NCBI GenBank assembly: GCA_038226665.1
Contig: JBBRQI010000011.1
Coordinates: 1 to 64,000 of the forward strand
DNA from: SZAS-103 sp038226665
GTDB taxonomy: Bacteria; Pseudomonadota; Gammaproteobacteria; Xanthomonadales; Xanthomonadaceae
Direction of reading: 5' to 3'
Length of the DNA: 64,000 nucleotides
Shown here: positions 9,601-18,261 of the stretch, piece by piece
Position numbering within the stretch: the first letter of the stretch is position 1
How the letters are laid out: each line of letters opens with the position of its first letter
Position numbers and translations under genes: made by a program
The notes under the pieces: generated by a model
What the model was told of the DNA's origin: nothing
Seen by the model: the letters and a program-made list of their open reading frames with translations, nothing else
Databases searched by the model: none

Positions 9601-11217
9601 TCGTCCGCCGGCGTGGCCGCGCAGCTTGCGGTTCACCGCGTCGCGATGGATGTGCGCCGAGCGCGTGCCGCGCCGCGTGGTGAACCCGTCGGCGACCATG
9701 CGCACGACCTCGTTGTAATCCTTGCGCTCGAGTTGCGAATAGGGATACGCGCCGCGCACGAGGGCGAACAGCTCGTCTTCGTCGCATTCGCGGCTGCCGA
9801 CTTCGGCGACGATCTGTTGCGCGAGCACGTCGAGCGGCGCGCGCGGGATCTTCAGCGTGTCGAGTTCGCCGCGACGCACGCAGTCGAGCAAGGCCGCGCA
9901 CTCGATCAGGTCGTCGCGCGATTGCGGAAACAGCCGGCCTTTCGGCGTGCCGCCGACTGCGTGGCCGGAGCGTCCGACGCGTTGCAGAAAGGCGGCGATC
10001 GAACGCGGCGAACCGAGCTGGCAGACCAGATCGACATTGCCGATATCGATGCCAAGTTCCAGCGATGCGGTTGCGACGAGCACGCGCAGGTCGCCGCGTT
10101 TGAGCCGCTGTTCCGCCTCCAATCGAAGTTCGCGCGCGAGGCTGCCGTGGTGTGCGGCGACCGCTTCGCGGCCGAGCAATTCGCTCAAATGCCGCGCCGC
10201 GCGCTCGGCCATGCGCCGCGTGTTGACGAAGATCAACGTCGTGCGGTGTGCGTTGATGAGTTCCGCAAGCCGCGCATATACGGATTCCCACACATCGGTC
10301 GACATGACGGCCGACAGCGGAACTGGCGGCACTTCGATCGCAAGATCGCGCGGGCGGCCGTGGCCGATATCGACGATGGTGCAGTCGGGCGGCACCGGAT
10401 TGGATGAAGGCAAGCGGCCGTCCGCGGCGCTGCTTTCATTCGGCATTCCCTTCGCATCGTCGACCAGCGCATGCGATGCGTCAGGTATCGCATCAGCGCT
10501 CCGGCCGCCACCAACAAGGAAACGCCCGACTTCATCGATGGGCTTCTGCGTTGCCGACAAGCCAATGCGTGTCAACCGACGCCCGCACAATGCTTCGAGC
10601 CGTTCCAGCGACAGCGCGAGATGACTGCCGCGTTTGCTCGCGGCGACCGCGTGGATTTCGTCGACGATCACCGTGCGCGCAGTCGCGAGGCCGCGCCGAC
10701 CGGAATCCGAACCGAGCAGCACATATAGCGATTCGGGCGTGGTGACGAGGATGTGCGGCGGCGTCCGACGCATCTGCGTGCGCTCGGTTTGCGGCGTGTC
10801 GCCGGTGCGCACTGCGGTGCGGATCGCGACATCGGGATAGCCGAGCTGCTGCAGACGAACGCGGATACCCGCGAGCGGTGCTTCGAGGTTCAGGTGGATA
10901 TCGTTGGACAACGCCTTGAGCGGCGACACGTATACGACGACGGTCGCGTCCGGCAGGGTGCCGGTCTCTGCGCCTTCGCGCACCAGCGCATCGATCGCGG
11001 CGAGGAATGCGGCGAGGGTCTTGCCGGAACCGGTCGGCGCCGCGATCAGCGCATGCTTTCCCGACTGGATCGCCGGCCATGCCGCGACCTGTGCGGGCGT
11101 CGGCGCGTCGAAGGTTTCGGCGAACCACATCGCGACTGCCGGATGGAACGTCTTCAACGCATCCGGAATGGCGACCGACGGCGCGGCAGCGAAGGGCAGG
11201 ACAAGGGCGCGCGACAT
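6661..11217 (-). CDS. lhr: Lhr-type ATP-dependent DNA helicase
   Basis: 1518 residues from ATG 11217, the length class of full-size Lhr (large helicase-related) proteins. Walker A PTGSGKT is at residues 61-67, DEIH at 186-189, LSAT follows, and the second RecA domain ends with QRVGRSGH. The long C-terminal half with winged-helix and Lhr-core/WH segments continues to the end, with WxxRLR near the C-terminus. Lhr translocates 3'-5' on single-stranded DNA and unwinds RNA:DNA hybrids in DNA repair. Between the RecA domains is a low-complexity stretch (about residues 222-265, ending at PPDCTIVDIGH) that looks like a lineage-specific insertion. No operon partner in DNA repair is adjacent. Confidence 0.93.
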   Translation of the reverse strand: MSRALVLPFAAAPSVAIPDALKTFHPAVAMWFAETFDAPTPAQVAAWPAIQSGKHALIAAPTGSGKTLAAFLAAIDALVREGAETGTLPDATVVVYVSPLKALSNDIHLNLEAPLAGIRVRLQQLGYPDVAIRTAVRTGDTPQTERTQMRRTPPHILVTTPESLYVLLGSDSGRRGLATARTVIVDEIHAVAASKRGSHLALSLERLEALCGRRLTRIGLSATQKPIDEVGRFLVGGGRSADAIPDASHALVDDAKGMPNESSAADGRLPSSNPVPPDCTIVDIGHGRPRDLAIEVPPVPLSAVMSTDVWESVYARLAELINAHRTTLIFVNTRRMAERAARHLSELLGREAVAAHHGSLARELRLEAEQRLKRGDLRVLVATASLELGIDIGNVDLVCQLGSPRSIAAFLQRVGRSGHAVGGTPKGRLFPQSRDDLIECAALLDCVRRGELDTLKIPRAPLDVLAQQIVAEVGSRECDEDELFALVRGAYPYSQLERKDYNEVVRMVADGFTTRRGTRSAHIHRDAVNRKLRGHAGGRLTAVTSGGTIPDNADYAVVLEPQSQMIGSVNEDFAIESIAGDIFQLGNVSYKILRVERDRVRVEDANGAPPTIPFWLGEAPGRSDALSIGVSRLREEIGQRLTASGADVALHWLVDDVGVGEAPAQQVVDYLAHAQSAFGMLPTRSVLAMERFFDESGGTQLIIHSPYGSRINRAWGLALRKRFCRTFNFELQAAATEDAIVLSLSTSHSFPLEDVARFLHSNTARDVLVQALLDAPLFPIRWRWNATTALALPRFVGGSKVAPQLQRMKSEDLLATVFPDQVACLENIVGERKIPDHPLVAQTLHDCLHEAMDTDGWLDLLRALESGDVRIIARDLVAPSPLAAEVLSSKPYTFLDDAPLEERRTQAVLNRRWADPQRADDLGRLDADAIAAVRAEAWPEARNADEMHEALVGLGVIGDDEARANVDWPQMLAALADDRRAARMQHGGAGFWFAAERLPILRALHPDAATDPAIEAPPEFAEVAWTPEDALVDLVRARLTGLGPTQTSTLAASFALPQSDVDAALMRLEVKGYVMRGSFDAGVESQWCERHLLARIHRYTISRLRREIEPVAVRDYMRFAFEWQRVAPASRMKGIDALPNALAQLEGYEAAAGAWEKELLPARIADYDPDWLDAQCQSGRLVWTRLRPKPAALRDDATQPTRAGPVRSSPIVLLPRRELPIWSALAMARDEDAVALSSRARIVADHLAAHGASFFDELTAGTRLLQTELEDALGELVAQGIVNSDSFAGLRALVTPASKRPRAGAFRKSRRGASSFEDAGRWSLIRRSSRPGSSIAESTRTESTRDDPANLEHIARTLLRRYGVMCWRLLEREAAWLPPWRDLLRLYHRLEARGEIRGGRFIAGLVGEQFALPEAIGLLRQIRQRTHDGALVCVSGADPLNLVGTLIPGTRVPAITGSRILYRDGLPIATMIASEIALLEDMSPTDTAKARGALLRHGAPLPPGERAGFGNGVASATR

Positions 11218-11306
11218 GTTCACATGATGGGGCCGCGGGGAGCGATGGCCAAGCCTGCCGTGCCAACGAATCACCGCATGAGACGCAGGCCGGCATCAAT
11301 CCGGGT

Positions 11307-11684
11307 TCAGGGCGTTCGCAACCAGTCCAGCGCTTCGTCTTCCGTCTCGAAGACGTTTGCGGTCATGCCGAAATTTGCGGCCATGGTGATGCCGAACTTG
11401 TGCGGGTCGATGAACTCGGGGCGACAGACCATCACCATGCGGACGACTCCGCCAGCGGCGTCTGCCCATGCACGCATCATCGACAGCCGCATCGACAGGC
11501 TGGGCACGCCGTATCCGGTCGTTTCGGTGATGACGACCATCAGTTTCCGGATGCGTTGCGCGTGCGCCTGCGCGATGCACGTACCAATGCGATCGATGCC
11601 TTCGGGCAATGTGTACTGCCCGACGATGCGGAACACGGCGATGTCGTCCATGAAATCGAACGCGATGGTTTCCGGGTTGTCCAT
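11307..11684 (-). CDS. STAS/SpoIIAA-like domain protein
   Basis: A small protein of about 125 residues from the ATG at 11684, with upstream in-frame ATGs at 11693 and 11699 also possible. A GGGG sequence lies about nine bases before the chosen start. It shows alternating beta/alpha character, with a central stretch (RIRKLMVVITE, then GYGVPSLSMRL) that resembles STAS/SpoIIAA-like cytosolic domains. No catalytic motif is visible. The function is unknown; regulatory or scaffold roles are typical of the fold. The start assignment is the weak point. Confidence 0.6.
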   Translation of the reverse strand: MDNPETIAFDFMDDIAVFRIVGQYTLPEGIDRIGTCIAQAHAQRIRKLMVVITETTGYGVPSLSMRLSMMRAWADAAGGVVRMVMVCRPEFIDPHKFGITMAANFGMTANVFETEDEALDWLRTP

Positions 11685-11864
11685 GGTTCGCATCCCCATG
11701 CGCTGGCTTGATCGCTCGCGCGGACTTGCTGTGTCCCATCTTACCGAACCCCGCAGCGCCTGCACGGTTTATGGCGCATGACTGTCGCATGACCGTATGT
11801 CGCAATTAACGCGCGCATGACACGGTGCTTGCTACGCTGGATGCCTGTTCGAAAGGAGTCGACG

Positions 11865-12560
11865 ATGAAAATCCTGATGGTGCTGACCTCACACGACCAA
11901 CTCGGCGATACCGGCAAGAAGACCGGTTTCTGGCTTGAGGAATTCGCAACGCCGTATTACGTGTTTGCCGATGCGGGCGCGCAGATCGTGCTGGCATCGC
12001 CGAAAGGAGGGCAGCCGCCGATTGATCCTGTCAGCGACGCGCCCGATGCGCAGACGCCGGCGACCGCGCGGTTTCGCGCCGATGCCGCGGCCACTGCCGC
12101 GCTCGCCAACACGCGCAAGCTTGCCGATGTGGTCGACGACGAATTCGACGCGGTGTTCTATCCCGGTGGCCACGGTCCGTTGTGGGATCTTGCGGAAGAT
12201 CGCGATTCGATCCACCTGATCGAAATAACCTATGCGGCCGGCAAGCCGGTCGGCGCGGTCTGCCACGCGCCCGGCGTGTTGCGCCACGTACGCGGTCCGT
12301 TCGGATTCCCGCTGGTGCGCGGCAAGTCGGTGACCGGTTTTACCAATACCGAAGAAGCCGCAGTCGGCCTGACCAAGGTCGTGCCGTTCCTGGTCGAGGA
12401 CATGCTGAAGGAACATGGCGCCGAGTATTCGAAGAAGGACGACTGGCAGCCATACGCGATCACCGATCGCAACCTCGTAACCGGCCAGAATCCGGCATCA
12501 TCGGAGAGTGCAGCGCGTGCAGTGCTAAAATTGCTGCTGGACAGTCCAGCCGATCAGTGA
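11865..12560 (+). CDS. DJ-1/PfpI family protein (Hsp31/glyoxalase III-like)
   Basis: 231 residues. An AAAGGAG ribosome-binding site at 11852-11858 fixes the start at 11865. The sequence opens MKILMVLTSHDQLG and has the nucleophile elbow AVCHAPG (Cys followed by His), FYPGGHGPLWDL and a C-terminal LVTGQNPASSES segment. These are typical of the Hsp31-like class I glutamine-amidotransferase fold, whose members act as glyoxalase III, deglycase or chaperone. It is monocistronic as far as can be seen. Reactive-carbonyl defence in the cytoplasm is the most likely role. Confidence 0.88.
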   Translation: MKILMVLTSHDQLGDTGKKTGFWLEEFATPYYVFADAGAQIVLASPKGGQPPIDPVSDAPDAQTPATARFRADAAATAALANTRKLADVVDDEFDAVFYPGGHGPLWDLAEDRDSIHLIEITYAAGKPVGAVCHAPGVLRHVRGPFGFPLVRGKSVTGFTNTEEAAVGLTKVVPFLVEDMLKEHGAEYSKKDDWQPYAITDRNLVTGQNPASSESAARAVLKLLLDSPADQ

Positions 12561-12717
12561 CCAGCCGATCACTGAATCATGCGCGCGGCCTCGCGGATAC
12601 GGCGGTCAAGCGCGGATTAATGGCATGGTGGGTATGATGGTCGATATAAAAGCAGGAATTACCCATGCAACCCTCCCGCGCAGCCCACGGTAGAGAATCG
12701 CAGGTGGACTGTCGCCC

Positions 12718-13317
12718 ATGCGATTGATTGATGCGGTAGTGCTGCAGCCCATTGCGCGGATGTCCGCGACCCGGGCCAATAGCCGCGGCAGCCTGGCCGT
12801 GGACGCCGCGACCGCATTGCTGTTGCTATTCGCAGCCCTGCGGCATGGCGAAGTGCGTGCCGCGCCAGCGCTGCTGACGGTCGCCTCCGGCGTCTTGTTG
12901 TTCAGCCTGGTCGAGTACTGCTTCCATCGCTGGCTGTTCCATGACGCGAGAGTCTTGTTCTTCATGGAAGAAGGGCACCGCAAGCATCATCTGAATCCGG
13001 TAGGCGACGATACCCTGCCGTTTTTCCTGCCACCGGCAATTCTGCTGTGCCTGGCTGGCATCTTCATGCTGGCGATGCCGACCAGCTATGCGTTGCTGCT
13101 GGCGGGTGTCATCGGGGCCGGCTATGCGGCCTATGGACTCAGCCATTTCGCCATGCACGTCCGCCGTTTCCGCCATCCGCTGATCAAACGCTGGGCCGCG
13201 CACCACCACATCCATCACCACCATCCCGACAAGAACTACGGGGTGACATCGCCGCTATGGGACATCGTGCTGGGTACTCGGTATGTGTCGAAGGGCGCGC
13301 GATCCAGAGGGTTTTGA
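12718..13317 (+). CDS. Fatty acid hydroxylase / sterol desaturase family membrane protein
   Basis: A 199-residue membrane protein with about four hydrophobic segments and the histidine boxes of the di-iron hydroxylase family: FHRWLFH, GHRKHH, HFAMHVRR and the final HHHIHHHHP. This class includes carotenoid and fatty-acid hydroxylases; the substrate cannot be read from the sequence. The stop codon shares one base with the start of the next gene (TGATG), so the two are translationally coupled. Confidence 0.82.
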   Translation: MRLIDAVVLQPIARMSATRANSRGSLAVDAATALLLLFAALRHGEVRAAPALLTVASGVLLFSLVEYCFHRWLFHDARVLFFMEEGHRKHHLNPVGDDTLPFFLPPAILLCLAGIFMLAMPTSYALLLAGVIGAGYAAYGLSHFAMHVRRFRHPLIKRWAAHHHIHHHHPDKNYGVTSPLWDIVLGTRYVSKGARSRGF

Positions 13318-13598
13318 TGGCGTTGCGCCGCTGGCTATCACGGGTCGTTGCTGCACTGCCATTTCGCGAAGGCCGCAAGCGCGAGCGACTGCATGAAACG
13401 CAGGCCGGGCCTGGTCAGGGTGAACAAACATCCAGGTCGGCTATCATCGCGCCATTGGCGCAAGTTCCGCGTGAATCGCTTGCTCCAACATGCCCGACCT
13501 GCAATGCAGGGATGTTCAAGCGATTCAATCGGCAGACGAGCCAGATGTTCTGGGGTTGCACGCACTATCCGCGTTGCAAGGGGACGCGGGAGGTGTGA
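13317..13598 (+). CDS. Small protein with topoisomerase-type C4 zinc finger
   Basis: A 93-residue protein whose ATG overlaps the stop of the hydroxylase gene (TGATG), which fixes the start. The C-terminal 35 residues contain CPTCN, about 16 residues, then CTHYPRC, which matches the zf-C4_Topoisom finger seen at topoisomerase I C-termini and in stand-alone nuclease-related proteins. The N-terminal part is basic and of no recognised fold. Nucleic-acid binding is likely; a role connected with the hydroxylase gene is not evident. Confidence 0.72.
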   Translation: MALRRWLSRVVAALPFREGRKRERLHETQAGPGQGEQTSRSAIIAPLAQVPRESLAPTCPTCNAGMFKRFNRQTSQMFWGCTHYPRCKGTREV

Positions 13599-13721
13599 TG
13601 AACCGCGTTCTCGATGAGAATGCCATCTCCATCAAACCTCCAGCCGGTCGTCCGGCCGCGCAACCTAGCGCACACGCATTTTCATCCAGCTATCATGTTG
13701 ACAGCTGACATGGGGTCGGCT

Positions 13722-14573
13722 TCAGACTTCGGCATCGCGCACCAACGCTGGATCTTCATTGGAACGATGTGCCGGATGCGAGCGACGCACGGCGGGGATG
13801 AGTTGTGCGAGCAGGGCGCAGGCGGCGAGAGTCCAGACGATCAACGCCCCGCTCGGCAGATCGAACACCGCCGACAAGCACAGGCCGAGAACGTAGCCAA
13901 GCACGCCGATGGCATAGGCCGTCGCCAGTCGCCACGGACCTCGCATGCCGGCCGTTGCGAGTGCTGGCACGATCAGGCTTGCAAAGACCAGGTACACGCC
14001 GACGAGTTGCACGGACGCAGTTATGGCAACCGCGAACAACGCGTAGAACACCAAGCCGACCAAGCGATCGCGGCGCAGCCAAATGAAGACCAGCAGCAGA
14101 GCCGACAGCACGGCTGCGGGAATCAGTTGCTTGAACTCGATGAACAGGATGTCCGCGGCGAGCAGGCTTTTCAGGTGTTCGCTGCCTTCCGGATTGTGCG
14201 ACACGACCAGCAGGCTGCCGGTCGCGGCGAGCACGAACAAGGTGCCGATCAGTGGTTCCTGGTATTGCGGCCAGCGCCGGTCGGTCCATGCGAGCAAGCC
14301 CGCGCCAGCAAGCGCGGCGGCGACCGCGACGAGTTGCACGCCATAGCCCGCGGACGCGGCTCCGAAATGGGCGACGAAGAACTCATCGACACTGAAGAAT
14401 TGCGACAGGATCACCCCGAGCGCGGCGATCTGCGCGATCGCAAGATCGATGAAAATAATCCCGCGCGAAAGCACCTGCTTGCCGAGCGGCACATGCGTGG
14501 ACAGCACAATGAGGCCAGCCACGCAGGCCGGCCCGAGGATGCGGATATCCAGGCCTTCGAGGCTGATGGTCAA
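13722..14573 (-). CDS. Metal (zinc/manganese) ABC transporter permease
   Basis: 283 residues, about eight membrane segments, ABC-3 (ZnuB/MntB) family; LSRGIIFIDLAIAQIAALGV is the conserved cytoplasmic-loop region that couples to the ATPase. A TTG start at 14573 is chosen because it overlaps the TGA of the upstream binding-protein gene (TTGA) and because the residues before it have no family character. It is the last gene of a three-gene operon with an outer-membrane channel and a periplasmic binding protein. No ATPase gene accompanies it in this window, so the energising subunit must be encoded elsewhere. Confidence 0.88.
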   Translation of the reverse strand: MTISLEGLDIRILGPACVAGLIVLSTHVPLGKQVLSRGIIFIDLAIAQIAALGVILSQFFSVDEFFVAHFGAASAGYGVQLVAVAAALAGAGLLAWTDRRWPQYQEPLIGTLFVLAATGSLLVVSHNPEGSEHLKSLLAADILFIEFKQLIPAAVLSALLLVFIWLRRDRLVGLVFYALFAVAITASVQLVGVYLVFASLIVPALATAGMRGPWRLATAYAIGVLGYVLGLCLSAVFDLPSGALIVWTLAACALLAQLIPAVRRSHPAHRSNEDPALVRDAEV

Positions 14574-15481
14574 GACTTGGTCTTCGCGGCGGCGAGCAGC
14601 TTCGCGATGGTCGAGTCGTAAAGGCCGAACAGATCCTTCGACTGCGCATCGCCGCCCACGGTAAACGGCAAGCTCACGGCCTGCACGCCGGTATGTTCCG
14701 ACAACCATTCGCTGGGTTTCGAATCCTGATACGCGGCGCGCACGATGGCGAGCGTGTTCGAACTCTTGGTGATGTCGATCAGGCTGGCCAGGTGCGAGCT
14801 GGTCGGCGGCACGCCGGGCTTGGGCTCGAGCGAACCGATCTCGTGCATGCCCAGCCAGTTGGTCATGTAGATCCAGCTATTGTGGTGCACGACGATGTTG
14901 CGGCCCTTGAGCGGCGCGGCTGCGGCGGTCCAGCGTACGATCGCGGCATTCCAGCGCGAGGAGAAATCGGCGAGGCGTTGCTGATACGTCGCGGCGTTCG
15001 GTGGGTCGAGTTGCGCAAGCCGTGCATCGAGTGCTTTCGCGATGGTCAGCATCCGGCGCGGATCCATCTGGATGTGCGGATTGCCTTCCGGATGCACATC
15101 GCCGTTGGCGCGATCGAGCGCGGTGGGCTTTTCCAGCGTGACGATCTGGCTTGCGGCCATGAACGAGCCAGGACCCGACGCGACTTTCTGATTGCCCGAC
15201 TGCTGGATGAGTTTCGGCAGCCAGCCGACTTCGAGTTCTGCGCCGTCGCACACCACAAGATCGGCGCGACGAATCTTCGCGATCAGGCTCGGCTTGGCCT
15301 CGATCTGGTGCACGTCCTGCAACGCGGTCGTCGCGACATCGACGTCGACCTTGTCGCTGGCCAGTTCGGCCACCATCGAGCCCCACTCGGGTTCGCAGGC
15401 GAACACCTGCAATTTCGCCTGCGCCTGCGTGGACATCATGCCCGCTGCCGCGAGCATTGCGGTCATCAAGAGCTTGTTCAT
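14570..15481 (-). CDS. Periplasmic zinc-binding protein of ABC transporter (ZnuA-like)
   Basis: 303 residues beginning with a signal peptide (MNKLLMTAM ... QAQA). It is a cluster A-I metal-binding protein: candidate zinc ligands are H58 (QDVHQIEAKPS), H136 (GNPHIQMD) and H199/H200 (VVHHNSW), with a C-terminal acidic residue. It lacks the long His-rich loop of many ZnuA proteins. It overlaps the permease gene by 4 nt and lies 17 nt after the outer-membrane channel gene, so the three form one transcript. Zinc is favoured over manganese because of the Zur-like operator upstream. Confidence 0.88.
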   Translation of the reverse strand: MNKLLMTAMLAAAGMMSTQAQAKLQVFACEPEWGSMVAELASDKVDVDVATTALQDVHQIEAKPSLIAKIRRADLVVCDGAELEVGWLPKLIQQSGNQKVASGPGSFMAASQIVTLEKPTALDRANGDVHPEGNPHIQMDPRRMLTIAKALDARLAQLDPPNAATYQQRLADFSSRWNAAIVRWTAAAAPLKGRNIVVHHNSWIYMTNWLGMHEIGSLEPKPGVPPTSSHLASLIDITKSSNTLAIVRAAYQDSKPSEWLSEHTGVQAVSLPFTVGGDAQSKDLFGLYDSTIAKLLAAAKTKS

Positions 15482-15498
15482 GGTTGCGATCCTTCCAA

Positions 15499-16923
15499 TC
15501 AGAATGAGTGCGCGCCGTGTGCGCCGAGGGCGACCTGGTATTGCAGGGTCACGATGTTGTCGGTATTGAAAGGATTGGGCAACTCGCGGCTGAATTCCAG
15601 CCTCACCAGACTGAACTCGCTGTTGAGCCAGGTCAGCTCGATGCTGTTGCGCGATGGATCGAAACCGCTCGCAAATGGGCCCGAACGGGCGGCCCACAGT
15701 TTGTCGTAGCGATAACCCGCTTCCCAGGTGCGATTGAAGCGATACACCGCTTCGAGATAGCCGCCGCTGCGTCGGCCCGTCCACGGCTGGGTGAATCCAG
15801 GCGGATCGAGTGGATCGCCGAGTTGCGGAACCAGCGGTGCGGTGTAGATGCCATTGCGATCGTCGACAAGATATTCGCCGCGCAAGGTCACGCCACCGTC
15901 CTTGAGGTTGCCGTTTGGGGCCCACTTCAGGGTGCCGTCGGCGACATAGAGTTTGTCGTCGCCGCTGAACCCGTCTTCAGCATTGACGGTCTTCGACCGG
16001 AGCGTCGAGAGGCCAGCCAGCCAGGAGGTGGCGTCGCCGATATCTCCGCCCGCCTTCACGAACGCTGTGGTGACGCCGACTCCGCTGTGACCGCCACCGC
16101 CGCTCGGGAACTGGTCTCCGGCAAAGGCTTCGGCACCGAATTCCAGAAAGATCGAGGTAGGCGCGAGCCAGTGCAGCTGCACGCCATCATCGCCGTACTG
16201 GCTGCCGAGGAATGCCTGGTACGCGAGCGGACGGTCGTAGAAATTGTCGGTATGCGCGTGATGGCTGTTGAGATAGCCGATATCGGAAAAGAAACGCCCG
16301 GCGCGGATACCGAAACCGTCCGGGAGGCCGGTCGTTTCGATGTAGGCATTCTCGACGCCGACGTGATCCTGGCCCTGATCGTTCGATGCGGTCAGGGTCA
16401 GCTGGCCAAAGAACTTTTCGTCGATGTTCGCGTAGAGCGAAACCTCGCTCTCGGCGATCGACAGACCCTGCGGCGCGGGACCCGCACCGCCGCCCAACGG
16501 AAAGCCGGAGCGGAAGAAGCGCGAGGGATCGAGCGAGTTGTGCGCATACGCGCCGTTGAGGACGACGCTCATGCCCGGATTGAACGCATTGCCGTTGGCC
16601 CCGGTGGGCGCGACGATCGGCTCGGCGCTCGCGATTTCGGCGCTCGCCGCTTCAGGCGCTGCGGCCTGGGCCGCCTTGATCTGATCGAGCTCGGCGTGCG
16701 TGGACTGCGCGTCGGCGGTCGCGTCGCTCGCCTGCTTCTTCAACGCGGCGTTGTTGGCTTCGAGCGATCCGATGCGCTTCTCGAGTGCATCGAGTTGCTG
16801 CTGCACAGTCATGCTGCGCGGATGTTTTGCATGCGCCCTCGCTGCGGGCGGCGTTTCGGTTGCGGCGTAGGCGGGTTTGGCCAGAGCGGCGAGCACTCCG
16901 AAGGCGAGCAGGGTTTGGCGCAT
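15499..16923 (-). CDS. Outer-membrane channel with N-terminal coiled coil, zinc-linked
   Basis: 474 residues with a signal peptide ending AYAA. A coiled-coil segment (QQQLDALEKRIGSLEANNAA and beyond) is followed by an Ala/Glu linker and then a beta-rich barrel with alternating aromatic strands ending in Phe (AHGAHSF), the classic outer-membrane C-terminus. The architecture resembles OprP/phosphate-selective-porin-like or TIGR-type zinc-associated channels. The coiled coil may reach peptidoglycan. As the first gene of the Zur-box operon with a binding protein and permease, it is likely to admit zinc or a zinc complex across the outer membrane; this is inference from context. Confidence 0.8.
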   Translation of the reverse strand: MRQTLLAFGVLAALAKPAYAATETPPAARAHAKHPRSMTVQQQLDALEKRIGSLEANNAALKKQASDATADAQSTHAELDQIKAAQAAAPEAASAEIASAEPIVAPTGANGNAFNPGMSVVLNGAYAHNSLDPSRFFRSGFPLGGGAGPAPQGLSIAESEVSLYANIDEKFFGQLTLTASNDQGQDHVGVENAYIETTGLPDGFGIRAGRFFSDIGYLNSHHAHTDNFYDRPLAYQAFLGSQYGDDGVQLHWLAPTSIFLEFGAEAFAGDQFPSGGGGHSGVGVTTAFVKAGGDIGDATSWLAGLSTLRSKTVNAEDGFSGDDKLYVADGTLKWAPNGNLKDGGVTLRGEYLVDDRNGIYTAPLVPQLGDPLDPPGFTQPWTGRRSGGYLEAVYRFNRTWEAGYRYDKLWAARSGPFASGFDPSRNSIELTWLNSEFSLVRLEFSRELPNPFNTDNIVTLQYQVALGAHGAHSF

Positions 16924-17013
16924 GCGGGATTCCGGAGTCAATAAGAGCCGCAGTAGGCGGATAGTGGTGGATGCGTCGCAGGAACGAGCAGCCACTGCGA
17001 GGCGATTGCGATA

Positions 17014-17032
17014 AATGTTACATGATAACGTT
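17014..17032. promoter_or_regulatory. Zur-like operator
   Basis: The 19-bp dyad AATGTTACATGATAACGTT has arms AATGTTA/TAACGTT with one mismatch and resembles the gammaproteobacterial Zur box (TGTTATA-N-TATAACA type). It is centred 100 bp before the outer-membrane channel gene on the minus strand and 104 bp before the CopL-like gene on the plus strand. It may therefore control one or both directions, repressing when zinc is plentiful. Confidence 0.6.
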
Positions 17033-17126
17033 AAGATTACCTGTGCCATAAGTTGGGGATGCCTCGCCAAATCGGCTGTAGGCAGGTACAGCTCTGCACG
17101 GTTCGATGCGTTAGACTGGGATCGCA

Positions 17127-17495
17127 ATGAAGCCGCGTATCGTCCTGCAAGCTGGATGGAGATTGATCCTTGCCATCGCGTTGGCGGTGATGCCGTGGGC
17201 GATGCCGACGCAGGCGTTTCCGGCACAGTCGCATCGTGTCGCTTCGAGCATGGTCATGCCGTGCAAGCACGCAACGAGCGCGCTGGCATCGATGACGAAG
17301 CATGGCTGCCCAGATCATTGCTGCCCGAAAGGTTTTTGCGATTCGACAGCCTGCGTGACGCATTGCGCTTTGGCGGCGATTTTCCCGGTGATGCCGTTGC
17401 ATCCACTGCTGCGCAGCCAACCAAGCCTGGAGTGGCAGACGGCACTCGTTCTCAACGATCCGCCCGACGAACGTCTGCGACCTCCGATCTCCTGA
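17127..17495 (+). CDS. CopL-like cysteine-rich exported metal-response protein
   Basis: 122 residues. A signal peptide (basic MKPR, then a hydrophobic core) precedes a short Cys/His-rich region, HGCPDHCCPKGFCDSTAC, and the protein ends in PPDERLRPPIS, a tail that resembles the CopL family found upstream of copper operons in Xanthomonadales. A periplasmic metal-sensing or metal-binding role is inferred. It lies at the head of a plus-strand group with an HMA protein and a MerT-like protein and opposite the Zur-box operon. The metal is uncertain. Confidence 0.6.
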   Translation: MKPRIVLQAGWRLILAIALAVMPWAMPTQAFPAQSHRVASSMVMPCKHATSALASMTKHGCPDHCCPKGFCDSTACVTHCALAAIFPVMPLHPLLRSQPSLEWQTALVLNDPPDERLRPPIS

Positions 17496-17581
17496 TATCC
17501 GCTACATCCAGCGACTCCGCGCATCGCGGAGCTTCGCCGCGTTCGCGGCGACTACGGTCTTGATGATTGCAGGAGATCCAC

Positions 17582-18235
17582 ATGCAACGTTTGATGTTTC
17601 GGGCGGGCGTGAGCCTGCTCGCGCTGCTGGCGATGCCGCTGGCGGCGAAACCTATCGCCTATGCCGACGGCAAGACGGTGATGGTCGAATATGGCGCGGG
17701 AACCATGTACGAGGCGCAGGCGTATTACGCTCCACGCGCGTGGTGGTCTGCTGGCGTGGACGCCATCGAGTTGCACAGCGAGGACGGCAAGGCGCAACGT
17801 CGCATTGTCACCGCCCGCGTCAACCTGCTCGCCAAGCGTTGGAACCTGCCGGGTGCGCAGGCCAATGTGTTCGTGTGGGGCGGACTGGGGCAGGCGACGG
17901 GCAATGATTTCGCCGGCAGCACGCTGGCGCGTGATGTGGGCTTTGAGACCGATTACGAAACCCGGCGCGTGTACGCCTCGTTGCGTTCGGACTTGCAGGA
18001 AAGCGACCATTACTCGCATCGCATCGACACCATCCAGCTCGGCTGGGCGCCTTACAAGCACGACTACGACACGCTCGCGACCTGGATCGTCGTGCAGGGC
18101 CGCCATTACACCCGCGGACTGTTTCGCGGCACCGAGAAAGCGGTCTTGCTGCGTCTGTTCAAGGGCGGTACCTGGGTCGAGGCGGGCGTCACTACCGATG
18201 GCAAGCCGCAAGTCATGGCCATGTTCAATTTTTGA
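17582..18235 (+). CDS. Exported beta-rich protein of unknown function
   Basis: 217 residues from ATG 17582, preceded by an AGGAG ribosome-binding site. A signal peptide ends at PLAAKP; the rest is alternating polar/aromatic strands (VMVEYGAGTMYEAQAYYAP, then VFVWGGLG) ending in a terminal aromatic (MAMFNF), consistent with a small outer-membrane barrel. I do not recognise the family. It lies between the CopL-like gene and the heavy-metal-associated gene on the same strand, with 26 nt to the latter start, so it is likely part of a metal-related transcript. Confidence 0.7.
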   Translation: MQRLMFRAGVSLLALLAMPLAAKPIAYADGKTVMVEYGAGTMYEAQAYYAPRAWWSAGVDAIELHSEDGKAQRRIVTARVNLLAKRWNLPGAQANVFVWGGLGQATGNDFAGSTLARDVGFETDYETRRVYASLRSDLQESDHYSHRIDTIQLGWAPYKHDYDTLATWIVVQGRHYTRGLFRGTEKAVLLRLFKGGTWVEAGVTTDGKPQVMAMFNF

Positions 18236-18261
18236 TTCAAACCATTCCTGGAGAAATCAAG

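Noticed and set aside
8260..10407. 715-codon plus-strand frame inside lhr
   Set aside because: High-GC shadow of the Lhr helicase gene; Arg/Ala-rich, no family character.
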